NCBI GenBank assembly: GCA_018399055.1
Contig: CP073762.1
Location: 2,038,831-2,102,830 of the forward strand
Direction of reading: 5' to 3'
DNA: 64,000 nt
Source: Simkaniaceae bacterium
GTDB taxonomy: Bacteria; Chlamydiota; Chlamydiia; Chlamydiales; Simkaniaceae
The translations under genes and the position numbers were made by a program. The number at the start of each line of letters is the position of its first letter. Position 1 is the stretch's first letter. The notes beneath the pieces were generated by a model. That model was not told where the DNA came from, ran no database searches, and worked only from the letters and a program-made list of their open reading frames with translations. Shown piece after piece: positions 34,514 through 42,774 of this stretch.

Positions 34514-36145
34514 TTAGCTTAAATCAGACTCCCGTTTTTCAGCAAGAGGATTCCTTAAAAAAAACAGGGAAACTAACGAGATCAAAATAATAAAAGTATC
34601 ACCCCAGAATGTATAAAGGGTTGGGTAAGAATAGAGGTCAAGTGGAATAAATAGAGCTCCTTTTTTTAACTCAAAACTCCCATCGCCATTCTCAAGCCGC
34701 GCAACGGTCCTTCCTAGGCTATCCACGCCGGCTGTAATCCCTGTATTGCACGCCCGAAGAAGAGGAACTCCATTTTCTATGGCTCGAATACGTCCATGGA
34801 TATAGTGCTCCTCTGGAAGGCGAGAATAAGGGTACCATCCATCATTGGTCACATTGACAAAAAGTTTTGCTCCCTTAATTCTCCCTTCTCGCATGATATG
34901 AGGAAAACACTCTTCGTAACAAACCGATAAGCTCATGGGATGTTTTTCCCCCATAACCTTTGATTCTTTTCCATGGGTGAAAAAGTTTGTAATGCCGTAG
35001 CGAGCCACTAAAGGTTTCAAAAAAGTAAACGGAAGGTATTCTGCTAGGGGAAGAAGAACTCTTTTTTCATACCGGGTGACTTCTCGCGCTCCATGGGATG
35101 AAAAATGGAAGGCTGCATTGTAATGATCTTTTCCATCTTTGGAGTCCAGCCCCATCACAAGCTCTGCCTGATGGTAGTCTGCAATTGCTTGTGCCCAAAA
35201 GGAATTACTTACATACCATTTTCCCTCCCTCTTTTCAGCAAAGGGCTCAACAAGAAGAGAAGATAGATCTCCAAGCTCCCCTTCCATAAAAAGGGCCATA
35301 TCGCTGTAAGAATAAACTTTTGCATGCGATCCAAAAGGAAGTGCATACTCTGGAAGTACAATGAGATCCAAACGCTTATCACCGTGGTTTTTTAAATAGG
35401 TAACAATCGAGTACCACTGAAGGTAGGGATGCACAAAACGGTCTTCTTTTCCGTAATAATAATCTTTTTCGTCGGGAAGTAACGCTGTCTGAACAAGTGC
35501 CACGTGGTATGGGTCTTTTCGATCTTTTTTTCCGTGGAAATCCAGATGAAACGCTCCAAATAAATAAGGGAAAAGAAGAACCCCTCCATAGATCAAAAGG
35601 GCACGTTTGTTTCTTCTATAGTAAAAGTTAACCCCAAGCAAATTGATCATCATTACTAAAAATGAGAGTCCAAATACCCCAACAACTGATGCCAATTGAG
35701 ATGAAATGTTAAACCCTGTTAGAGACAACCCAACGGGATTCCAAGCGAACCCACACAAAACAAAGAGGCGGCTCCACTCCAATAGGGTCCAAAGAGCTGA
35801 TATTCCCAAAATGCGCCGCAAGGAAATCGGCCCTTTTTTCGGAAGAAAAAGTGACAATATTCCAAACTCCGCTCCAAGCCACAGCGCAAGGCCTCCGTAA
35901 ACAAAATAGATATAGGTTCCTTGATACGTTGGAGAAGCAAACCAAGAGAGCTGCACAAGTTGCACAGCAAAAAACCAAAGCGCAGAGACAACATAACGGA
36001 TCTTCTTAGACTGAATACGCAATAGCGCAAGCCACATGAGAGCTAAACCAAAACTACTTGCAAAGACAGAAAGGATGGGGCTGATATGAGGCTGACCCCA
36101 GGCAAAAAGTGCCCAACTGACAAGAAATAAAACTGCCGTAATCAT
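34514..36145 (-). CDS. lnt: apolipoprotein N-acyltransferase
   Basis: Adds the third acyl chain to lipoproteins. 543 aa. Five to seven N-terminal membrane helices (residues ~1-200) precede a nitrilase-fold domain with the Glu in LIVLPEYALPFG, Lys in RYEKRVLLPLAEYLPF and Cys in LSVCYEECFPH. NVTNDGWYPYSRLPEEHYIHGRIRAIENGVPLLRACNTGIT is diagnostic. A last helix anchors the C-terminus. The start overlaps the doxX stop (ATGA). It is in the chlamydial lpxC-lnt order. Confidence 0.97.
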   Translation of the reverse strand: MITAVLFLVSWALFAWGQPHISPILSVFASSFGLALMWLALLRIQSKKIRYVVSALWFFAVQLVQLSWFASPTYQGTYIYFVYGGLALWLGAEFGILSLFLPKKGPISLRRILGISALWTLLEWSRLFVLCGFAWNPVGLSLTGFNISSQLASVVGVFGLSFLVMMINLLGVNFYYRRNKRALLIYGGVLLFPYLFGAFHLDFHGKKDRKDPYHVALVQTALLPDEKDYYYGKEDRFVHPYLQWYSIVTYLKNHGDKRLDLIVLPEYALPFGSHAKVYSYSDMALFMEGELGDLSSLLVEPFAEKREGKWYVSNSFWAQAIADYHQAELVMGLDSKDGKDHYNAAFHFSSHGAREVTRYEKRVLLPLAEYLPFTFLKPLVARYGITNFFTHGKESKVMGEKHPMSLSVCYEECFPHIMREGRIKGAKLFVNVTNDGWYPYSRLPEEHYIHGRIRAIENGVPLLRACNTGITAGVDSLGRTVARLENGDGSFELKKGALFIPLDLYSYPTLYTFWGDTFIILISLVSLFFLRNPLAEKRESDLS

Positions 36146-36594
36146 TTGCTAGCTCGATAGGGTTGAGGCCCAACAAGGAGATAGAGAAGCGCTCCGATTA
36201 ACGCTAAGTTCTTCAAAAATACTCCAAGTTCTTTATGCAAATCAACGCCGATTTCAAACCAAAAGGCATGAAAAACAATTGTTGTTGGAATAAGAAAGAG
36301 AAGGAGAAACAAAGCCCCCCACCTTACTTTAACCCCGAAGAGAAGAAGAAAGCCTCCAACAATTTCTAAAAAGGTTGCAATCCCTAAAAGTGTCGATGCG
36401 CTCCCCACAAGAAACTCATGCGCTTCACTGCTAATAACAGTTCCCTCAAGATGCATGTACCAGTTCGAAAATGTCGTTGCAAGGGCATCAACAGTCCTTT
36501 GCCAATTCATGAGCTTTCCCGCTCCTGCGAAAAGAAAAATGAGACTAAGGAAACCGCGGGCGATGTAAATCATTGTCTTTGTCATACCGGGCAT
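36142..36594 (-). CDS. DoxX family membrane protein
   Basis: Four-helix membrane protein of about 150 aa. The start MPGMTKTMIYIARGFLSLIFLFAGAGKLMNW, then ATFLEIVGGFLLLFGVKVRWGALFLLLFLIPTTIVFHAFWF, and KNLALIGALLYLLVG are DoxX signatures. ATG 36594 is favoured because GGAGGAG lies 9 nt upstream; the longer frame to 36687 has no such site. Translation is coupled to lnt. DoxX proteins are linked with thiol redox or respiratory functions; exact role unknown. Confidence 0.83.
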   Translation of the reverse strand: MPGMTKTMIYIARGFLSLIFLFAGAGKLMNWQRTVDALATTFSNWYMHLEGTVISSEAHEFLVGSASTLLGIATFLEIVGGFLLLFGVKVRWGALFLLLFLIPTTIVFHAFWFEIGVDLHKELGVFLKNLALIGALLYLLVGPQPYRASK

Positions 36595-36762
36595 AATGAC
36601 ATACTCCTCCATTTTGTTCCAAATTTCGCTTGTGAACAAACCAGACCTGTTGCCGCCTCTCAGACCCCACACAATCGAATAAACCATTAATTAACTTAAT
36701 ATTAGCTATTTAAAGATACTTTTTCGCTCGTAGCTCACAGCAAAATAGGCGCTCTAAGTGAC

Positions 36763-36821
36763 TTATAACAAGTGTTATAATAATTATTATAATTAATTAA
36801 ACGAGTATGGTAAAATATAAT
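36763..36821 (+). promoter_or_regulatory. AT-rich palindromes and promoter of the 613-aa gene
   Basis: Two overlapping palindromes, TTATAACA-AG-TGTTATAA (36763-36780) and TTATAATAATTATTATAA (36775-36792), precede a -35-like TTAATT (36793-36798), a 17-nt spacer and a perfect -10 TATAAT (36816-36821). The palindromes abut the -35 site, where a repressor or activator could act. Strong RBS GGGAGAG precedes the ATG at 36860. Confidence 0.5.
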
Positions 36822-36859
36822 TATAACAAAGTGGCTAATAACAAATTAAGGGAGAGAAA

Positions 36860-38701
36860 ATGGCACTACCTAGTACAGGTGCTTTAGGAGTCGTTGAGTC
36901 AAAATATGAAGCATCTTCTTCTCATACCGTAGCAGCACCGTCAGAAGATCCAACACTAAACAGATTGCATGGATTGTTTCAAAAAATGAAACAAGGTGTC
37001 GATTTTTCCTCTGGAGACAGAGCCTTTCTAGAAGAGGCATCTAAACGCACACCTAGTAATAGTGAATGGTTTGGTTCTTTCTTTGTGACTCCCTCAGATG
37101 AATCAATGGTCAAGAGAATTGCGACTCTCTCAGGGTATGTCCTAGGAGGACGTATTTCAAGCGATGACCTTATTGCAAATATCGAGCAATTTTTTGATGG
37201 TAGAACAACGATTACCGCTCGAGAAACTGCTTCCATCGCTAGTTTAATAACGACTTGCGTAGAAAACGATCCCTCGTTCGATCAAGCTCTCAAGGGCTTC
37301 CTTGATAAGAACAATCAGACCCCCCCTTTCCGCGAAGAGCTCATCGACATTGTGACAGCCTTGAATAAAGTGGAATTACCAAAGCCTTCAAAAGCTGGCA
37401 CGGTTGTTGCACGTGTCCAGATCTCAATAGAACATCATGAACTCCCAAGAGTTTTAGACGTTCGATACAATGCCCAAGGCCACCTAGAAATTATTGATGG
37501 CGCTGTTGCTCCTATGGATGTCTCTTGCTCACAAAGAATCTCAAACGCTGAGCTTCAGCAAATGCAGGAAATCTATACAGGTTTAACCGCAGGGACCTAT
37601 TTCAATAATCTTGGAATGGTTTTAGAGTTTGCTAAGTTCGTCAGAACTGAGAGAGCCCTAAACCCACATATTACGCTTGATCAAGCATTCCAAAAGTTTA
37701 ATCCAAATCTTGTCGATATGTTTGATAAATATAAGTCTGGAAATTGTGGAGTTTTTGCGAATAAATTTTGCCATGAAGTTGAACAGCAAATGGGAATTAA
37801 AGGGCAACGCTTAGCTAAAGTGACTGAAAATGCATGGACAGGAGTCCCCATACCTGGAACAGAAGATTCACAGATAAAATGGAACAGATTCTCTCAGGAG
37901 GTTCAAGGAGCCGATCATACGAATGTTGGTTTTCCATTTACTAGTGGTAAAGATGGACGTGAAGGTTACATTCAGTTCGCTTGTTCATTTGAAAAAGATC
38001 GCGAGGATGAAATTAGCCTTTTTAAGGGAACCAGTCACCAATCTGGAGTCGACAGATTCTTCCAACAATCTGGGTACACACGAAGCTTCCTTCCTGACAG
38101 AATTTTAGATGACAGCCATATTGGTAAATCTGGATTAAAAGCGCGGTTTAAGGCAGCAATGTCAAATGGAGGAAAAACGATGGGGGTAGATTTCTTAAGA
38201 GGAAATTTCTATCTCAATCCTAGCTGGGCAAAAACAGATCCAGGACTTCCTCGAAACTCTAGAGGCATGGCATCCATCGATCTGACCGCCCTTGCAAATC
38301 CAGATAGTTCAGCAACCTATACTGTCGACGACAAAGAGATCATCATGACCCATCGTCAGGCCTTAAGAATCATGCTAGAAAAAGCATCTGTCTTTATGGA
38401 AATTCCTGCAGACATGGAAGAGAATATCATCACAACAGCACAAATGGCGCCTCTCATGAGTAGCCAGCTTTACATTCAACCTCTCCCCTTTATCCAAGAG
38501 CATTACGCTGACCTTCAGGAAATTGGCAGAAGATATAACGCTATAAAACCCACAATGGAAAAAGTGCTTAGTCGAGAAGAGAGTGAAAAATTCATGGTCG
38601 TTAGGGAGCATTACGATGCAATGGTCGATCATCTTGCACTAGAGTATGATCCCGAAAAAGCACTCGCTGAAATGGTGATACTGAAGGAATTGTTAGCCTA
38701 A
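36860..38701 (+). CDS. unrecognised 613-aa protein with a candidate Cys-His catalytic core
   Basis: Putative secreted effector; no family recognised with certainty. The N-terminal ~30 residues are Ser/Ala-rich and disordered, as in type III substrates. Residues ~30-280 are helical. A papain/transglutaminase-like nucleophile motif KSGNCGVFANKFCHEVEQQMGI is centred on Cys296, with QGADHTNVGF (His353) and FACSFEKDRED (Asp380 region) downstream in the order Cys-His-Asp. Residues ~380-500 include a Gly/Phe-rich part, and the C-terminus is helical. It is monocistronic with its own promoter and terminator. A transglutaminase-like or papain-like enzyme is the leading guess; inactive or unrelated fold is possible. 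Confidence 0.6.
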   Translation: MALPSTGALGVVESKYEASSSHTVAAPSEDPTLNRLHGLFQKMKQGVDFSSGDRAFLEEASKRTPSNSEWFGSFFVTPSDESMVKRIATLSGYVLGGRISSDDLIANIEQFFDGRTTITARETASIASLITTCVENDPSFDQALKGFLDKNNQTPPFREELIDIVTALNKVELPKPSKAGTVVARVQISIEHHELPRVLDVRYNAQGHLEIIDGAVAPMDVSCSQRISNAELQQMQEIYTGLTAGTYFNNLGMVLEFAKFVRTERALNPHITLDQAFQKFNPNLVDMFDKYKSGNCGVFANKFCHEVEQQMGIKGQRLAKVTENAWTGVPIPGTEDSQIKWNRFSQEVQGADHTNVGFPFTSGKDGREGYIQFACSFEKDREDEISLFKGTSHQSGVDRFFQQSGYTRSFLPDRILDDSHIGKSGLKARFKAAMSNGGKTMGVDFLRGNFYLNPSWAKTDPGLPRNSRGMASIDLTALANPDSSATYTVDDKEIIMTHRQALRIMLEKASVFMEIPADMEENIITTAQMAPLMSSQLYIQPLPFIQEHYADLQEIGRRYNAIKPTMEKVLSREESEKFMVVREHYDAMVDHLALEYDPEKALAEMVILKELLA

Positions 38702-39655
38702 CTTTTCTGAGAAAAGCAGTGATTCCTCTAAAGTCAGAGGAATCACTAGCATTTTTTTAAGCTCTATAACAATGCGCGTGTTTTCCTCATCGGTAAAGTC
38801 TCGATTATGCGCATGAACCGATAGCTCAGCTGACCCCGCTTCTTCTCGGAGGGGTATACACGAGTAAGTGTTGGTTCTTTCCACTGGAGTTAAGGCATAA
38901 TGCGTCGACTGCTCGTAAGGAATCACTCCGTCCCCTTTATGATAAATGATACAGACTCTTCCTTTTAGTCCCTCTAAAGCCTCAATGGGATCCTTTGCCC
39001 AGTGCAGCAAAGCCATTGTTCCATGGATCGAAGACGCAACAGCAAAGGTTAAAATTCTTGAGTAGCCTAGGTTTTGGGCCTTGATATCGACGCGATCATG
39101 AAGATTACTTAGGGAACGATCGCTTAAAAAATTGATGGTATTTTTAGGAAAAAGAGATTGGATGCAGGCTGCTCCATGGGCGCCAAAGAAACCTCCCATT
39201 GAGTGGCCTGAAAGGGCAACATGGTCAGGATTAACAGAGAACCCCTCTACTAAATACTCAAAAGCAAGCTTGAAATCTTCGGCCACTAAATCGGGCGCTG
39301 TGATCCCTGTACTTTTACCTGTTCCTCTAGGATTGAAGATGAGCAGGTGAGGCCGTTCTCCATTTGAGGTTTCTGCAATGCTCTCTAGCCAACGCAAGGG
39401 CTTAGATGCAGATGTTTCATAAAAACATCCATTCCCATGAAGATAGATAATAGCTTTATCCATTGTCCCCTTAAAGTGAAGGGCATTGACAGTATCCCCA
39501 TTGCTCGCCGTAAAAGTAACCTCTAGTCCAGAAAATTCTTCAATTAAGCATTCTCTAATAGGTCCAAATCCGAGCTCTAACTCATCTTTCTGTTCAATAG
39601 TTGCTCTTCGCGCGTCAAATAAAAAACTTGATAAAGCATGGGTGAAGATAGCCAT
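38693..39655 (-). CDS. alpha/beta hydrolase
   Basis: 320-aa serine hydrolase of the alpha/beta fold. IIYLHGNGCFYE (oxyanion strand, residues 69-80), LIFNPRGTGKSTG, and the nucleophile elbow ALSGHSMGGFFG with Ser152. A later acidic candidate is in VCIIYHKGDGVIPYEQS and a His candidate in ELSVHAHNRDF. There is no signal peptide. Related hydrolases occur in Chlamydia and Legionella (SidB-like), but the substrate is unknown. It converges with the 613-aa gene; their stop codons overlap by 9 bp. Confidence 0.8.
   Translation of the reverse strand: MAIFTHALSSFLFDARRATIEQKDELELGFGPIRECLIEEFSGLEVTFTASNGDTVNALHFKGTMDKAIIYLHGNGCFYETSASKPLRWLESIAETSNGERPHLLIFNPRGTGKSTGITAPDLVAEDFKLAFEYLVEGFSVNPDHVALSGHSMGGFFGAHGAACIQSLFPKNTINFLSDRSLSNLHDRVDIKAQNLGYSRILTFAVASSIHGTMALLHWAKDPIEALEGLKGRVCIIYHKGDGVIPYEQSTHYALTPVERTNTYSCIPLREEAGSAELSVHAHNRDFTDEENTRIVIELKKMLVIPLTLEESLLFSEKLG
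38719..38758 (+). terminator. Rho-independent terminator of the 613-aa gene, inside the hydrolase coding end
   Basis: An 11-bp perfect stem GTGATTCCTCT/AGAGGAATCAC with a 6-nt loop is followed by TAGCATTTTTTT. It ends transcripts from the plus strand. The whole structure lies in the last ~20 codons of the convergent hydrolase gene. Confidence 0.8.
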
Positions 39656-39739
39656 TATTTTCCTCTCTTTCGGGCACTAATTTTCCTATAGAAGCTCTCT
39701 TTTAGTCAAGAAAGATGAAGTTATGCTATGCTCTTGGGG

Positions 39740-40864
39740 ATGACGCCATTTCGAAAATACCATCTATTAAAAATTTTAGAGGATGGAGGGAACTCCACCC
39801 TCCCGTTGGACGCCTTTTTGCGCGATTATTTCCGGGCAAATAAGAGCGTTGGGTCTAAGGATCGTCAGGAGATTTGTGAAAAACTCTATGGAATTGTCCG
39901 TTGGCGAGGACTTGTCGATACTCAGTGCTTAAAGCCTATCTCATGGGAAGGTCGCCTAGAGGCTTTTTTGCAGTTTCCGGTAAAGAATGTCGAAACCCTT
40001 CCTCCCCATGTTCAGGTGAGTTTTCCCAAATTCTTCTATGACCACCTTGTCGAAGCTTATGGGGATACAAAAGCGCGGGAGTTTTGTTTAAATTCTAATA
40101 AGCAAGCGCCAACAATGGTGCGCGTCAACTTGCTTAAAGGATCCCGGAAAGACTTATTTTACAAATGGGAAGCTGAATATGACGTCTCGCTGTGTAAACA
40201 CTCTGAGGCAGGGATCATCTTCCATAAGAAAATCAATTTTTTTGCCCTTCCTGAATTTAAAGCGGGACTCTTTGAAATCCAAGATGAGGGAAGTCAGCTA
40301 GTGGCCTCTCACGTGGATGTATCTCCAAATGATCATATCCTCGATTACTGCGCTGGCTCAGGAGGAAAAACTCTGGCTTTTGCTCCAAAAATGGGGAATA
40401 AAGGACAAATTTATTTGTATGATATCCGTCCTCGCGCTCTCATAGAGGCAAAAAAACGGCTAAAACGGGCAGGCATCCAAAATGCACAAATTCTAGATGA
40501 ACAAAAGCTAGAGAAAAAAGGCATGGTGGGTAGAATGGACTGGATCCTTCTCGATGTCCCCTGCTCTGGAACGGGAACTCTCCGGAGAAATCCCGATATG
40601 AAATGGAAGTTAAAACCTGAAACAATTCTCCGTCTTGTTGATGAGCAACAAAAAATTTTTCATCAGTCCTTGAAATTTTTGCACCCGAATGGAAAGATCG
40701 TTTATGCAACATGCAGCATTCTTCCAGAGGAGAATGAAAGACAAGTTGAGCATTTTATGAAGAAGTATCACCTCAAGCTTGAGAGTCCGTTATTCCAAAG
40801 TTTTCCAAAAGATGGAGAGATGGATGGCTTTTTTTGTGCGGTTTTGAGTAGAATGCAGAAATAA
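39740..40864 (+). CDS. 16S rRNA m5C methyltransferase, RsmB/NOL1-NOP2-sun family
   Basis: Methylates cytosine C5 in rRNA. The SAM-binding motif is DYCAGSGGKTLAFA, then LYDIRPRALIEAKKRLKRAG, and the two catalytic cysteines are in LLDVPCSGTGTLRRNPD and VYATCSILPEEN. The N-terminal domain (residues 1-~135) includes QEICEKLYGIVRWRG. Start chosen at 39740 (MTPFRKY, GGGG upstream); ATG 39728 also possible. Length ~374 aa fits RsmB-like proteins (E. coli 429 aa, with a longer N-terminal domain). Confidence 0.88.
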   Translation: MTPFRKYHLLKILEDGGNSTLPLDAFLRDYFRANKSVGSKDRQEICEKLYGIVRWRGLVDTQCLKPISWEGRLEAFLQFPVKNVETLPPHVQVSFPKFFYDHLVEAYGDTKAREFCLNSNKQAPTMVRVNLLKGSRKDLFYKWEAEYDVSLCKHSEAGIIFHKKINFFALPEFKAGLFEIQDEGSQLVASHVDVSPNDHILDYCAGSGGKTLAFAPKMGNKGQIYLYDIRPRALIEAKKRLKRAGIQNAQILDEQKLEKKGMVGRMDWILLDVPCSGTGTLRRNPDMKWKLKPETILRLVDEQQKIFHQSLKFLHPNGKIVYATCSILPEENERQVEHFMKKYHLKLESPLFQSFPKDGEMDGFFCAVLSRMQK

Positions 40865-40877
40865 TCCAAGGATTAAG

Positions 40878-41945
40878 ATGCGAATAGCTTACGGTTTAAT
40901 TTTTTTCTTTACAACTCTTCTCTCGCCGCTTTGTGCAGAAATGGCAATTGATGCCCCTTCATTTATTGATCAGACAAGTGCTACTTCTCAAGAGCCACGT
41001 CTAATGATCAACAATCGCCCCCTAGCAAAGATTAACGGGAAAGTCATTTCTCTTTACGATATTGTCAAGCGGATGGATCTTTTCCTCTACGACTATTACC
41101 CAGAATACACTCCTTCTGCTCCAGAAAAATATCAATTTTATATGTCCCGTTGGCAAGCTACCCTTGACGACATGGTTGCAGACGAGCTGGTTCTTCTAGA
41201 TGCGGAACAAAAGGAAATCAAAGTTAGTGATGGTGAAGTGCGAGAGAACTTAGAAGAGCGCTTTGGACCTAACATCATGTCCAATCTCGATAAGGTTAAC
41301 CTTCAGTATGAAGAAGCGCGTGAGATTATCCGGAATGAACTGACTACCCAACAACTGATTGGGATGAAGGTCCACGCAAAAGCCTTTCAGATCATTACTC
41401 CTCAAGTCATCAAAGCAGCTTATGATAACTACCTAGAAAAAAATCCCCCAGAAGATGAGTGGAAATATCAAGTCCTATCAATTAGAGGAAAGGATAAGGA
41501 AATCTGCGAAGCGGTTGCAGAGAAAGCCTATACTCTTTTAGAAGATCATACCCGATCATTAGAGTCTGTCGTTGAAGAACTTGACGAAGAAGGGGTTTCC
41601 GTTAGTGTTTCTGATGATTATTCAGGTGCAACCCCTAAAATTTCAAAGCTGCATTTTGATGTGATTAAAGCCCTTACCCCTGATACCTATAGCCCACCAG
41701 TGAGCCAAGTTAGCCGTTTTGATAATAGTAATGTGGTCAGGATTTTTCACTTGAAGGATATGGTTAAAAACCTTCCGAAAGTTTTCGACGAGATGCACGA
41801 CAAATTGAAAAATGAGCTTCTTTTCGAGACGTCAGATAAAGAAAAGGCGTCCTACATCAAGGCTTTGAAAGTCCGCTTTGGATATGACACGCATGATCCG
41901 AAGTTTGAACTTCCTGAGGATTATCGCCCTTTTGTCATTATATAA
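40878..41945 (+). CDS. SurA-like periplasmic chaperone
   Basis: 355 aa with signal peptide MRIAYGLIFFFTTLLSPLCA. The mature part begins with a SurA_N-type chaperone domain: MINNRPLAKINGKVISLYDIVKRMDLFLY.., DMVADELVLLDAEQKEIKVSDGEVRENLEERFGPN..REIIRNELTTQQLIGMKV. The C-terminal half has a degenerate PPIase-like region (KLHFDVIKALTPDTYSPPV) without the full parvulin signature. It probably guides outer-membrane proteins through the periplasm. It overlaps ksgA by 14 bp at its 3' end. Confidence 0.8.
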   Translation: MRIAYGLIFFFTTLLSPLCAEMAIDAPSFIDQTSATSQEPRLMINNRPLAKINGKVISLYDIVKRMDLFLYDYYPEYTPSAPEKYQFYMSRWQATLDDMVADELVLLDAEQKEIKVSDGEVRENLEERFGPNIMSNLDKVNLQYEEAREIIRNELTTQQLIGMKVHAKAFQIITPQVIKAAYDNYLEKNPPEDEWKYQVLSIRGKDKEICEAVAEKAYTLLEDHTRSLESVVEELDEEGVSVSVSDDYSGATPKISKLHFDVIKALTPDTYSPPVSQVSRFDNSNVVRIFHLKDMVKNLPKVFDEMHDKLKNELLFETSDKEKASYIKALKVRFGYDTHDPKFELPEDYRPFVII

Positions 41946-42774
41946 ACCTTCAGAACTTCGCCAGTTTTTACAAGAGATGGGAATCGAGCCCAAGAAAGGG
42001 CTTTCTCAGAACTTTCTTATCGACGGCAATATCTTGCGTAAGTTGGTTTCAGCCGCGCAGCTTCAAAATGAAGATACAGTTCTAGAGATCGGCCCTGGCC
42101 CTGGAGTCCTTACAGAGGCGCTTCTAAATTCAGGTGCGCATGTGATTGCCATCGAAAAGGACGAGAAGCTTGCTAAGCACTTAGAACGTTTGCAGAATGG
42201 GAAGCTAGAGATATTGATTGACGACTTCAGAAACGTTCGAATAGAACATCTTCTGAAGGGGAAAGAGAAAGTCAAGGTCATCGCTAACATCCCCTATAAT
42301 ATTACGGGGATCATTCTTCAAGAGCTTCTACCAAAAACGCATTTGATTGAATCGATCCACTTAATGGTACAAAGAGAAGTTGCAGAGAGGTGCGTTGCTA
42401 AAAAAGGGGCAAAAGACTACAGCTCTTTTTCTCTCTTTACGAGATATCATGCCAATCCCAAACTCTTGTTTACCGTTGCACCCTCCTGTTTTTACCCTCC
42501 TCCAAAAATAGACTCTGCAATCCTAGAGCTAAAGTTGAAGTCGCCGCCAGTAAAGGCTCCCTACGAGCCATTTTTTCAGTTGATCCGAACAGCTTTTCAA
42601 CAAAGGCGAAAAATGTTGCGCGCTTCGCTTAAAACCCTTTTTCCATCTAATCAAGTAGAAATGGCTTTGGAATCTTTGGGCCTTCCAAAAACAACGCGCC
42701 CTCAAGAGTTAGATTTAGAGGAATTTTCAGCGCTATTCTTTGCTCTGAATCCTGCTAAGTCCGAACAGAGTTAA
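41932..42774 (+). CDS. rsmA: 16S rRNA adenine dimethyltransferase
   Basis: KsgA/RsmA makes m6,6A1518/1519 in 16S rRNA. KKGLSQNFLIDGNILRKLV, the SAM motif VLEIGPGPGVLTEALL, and the catalytic NIPYNIT are clear, as is LMVQREVAERCVAKKGAKDYSSFS. The best start is TTG 41932 (LSLYKPSEL), 14 bp inside the SurA-like gene; this aligns with the usual distance of the family N-terminus to QNFL. The first in-frame ATG (41878) would add unrelated residues, and the next Met (residue 34) cuts into conserved sequence. Confidence 0.95.
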   Translation: MSLYKPSELRQFLQEMGIEPKKGLSQNFLIDGNILRKLVSAAQLQNEDTVLEIGPGPGVLTEALLNSGAHVIAIEKDEKLAKHLERLQNGKLEILIDDFRNVRIEHLLKGKEKVKVIANIPYNITGIILQELLPKTHLIESIHLMVQREVAERCVAKKGAKDYSSFSLFTRYHANPKLLFTVAPSCFYPPPKIDSAILELKLKSPPVKAPYEPFFQLIRTAFQQRRKMLRASLKTLFPSNQVEMALESLGLPKTTRPQELDLEEFSALFFALNPAKSEQS

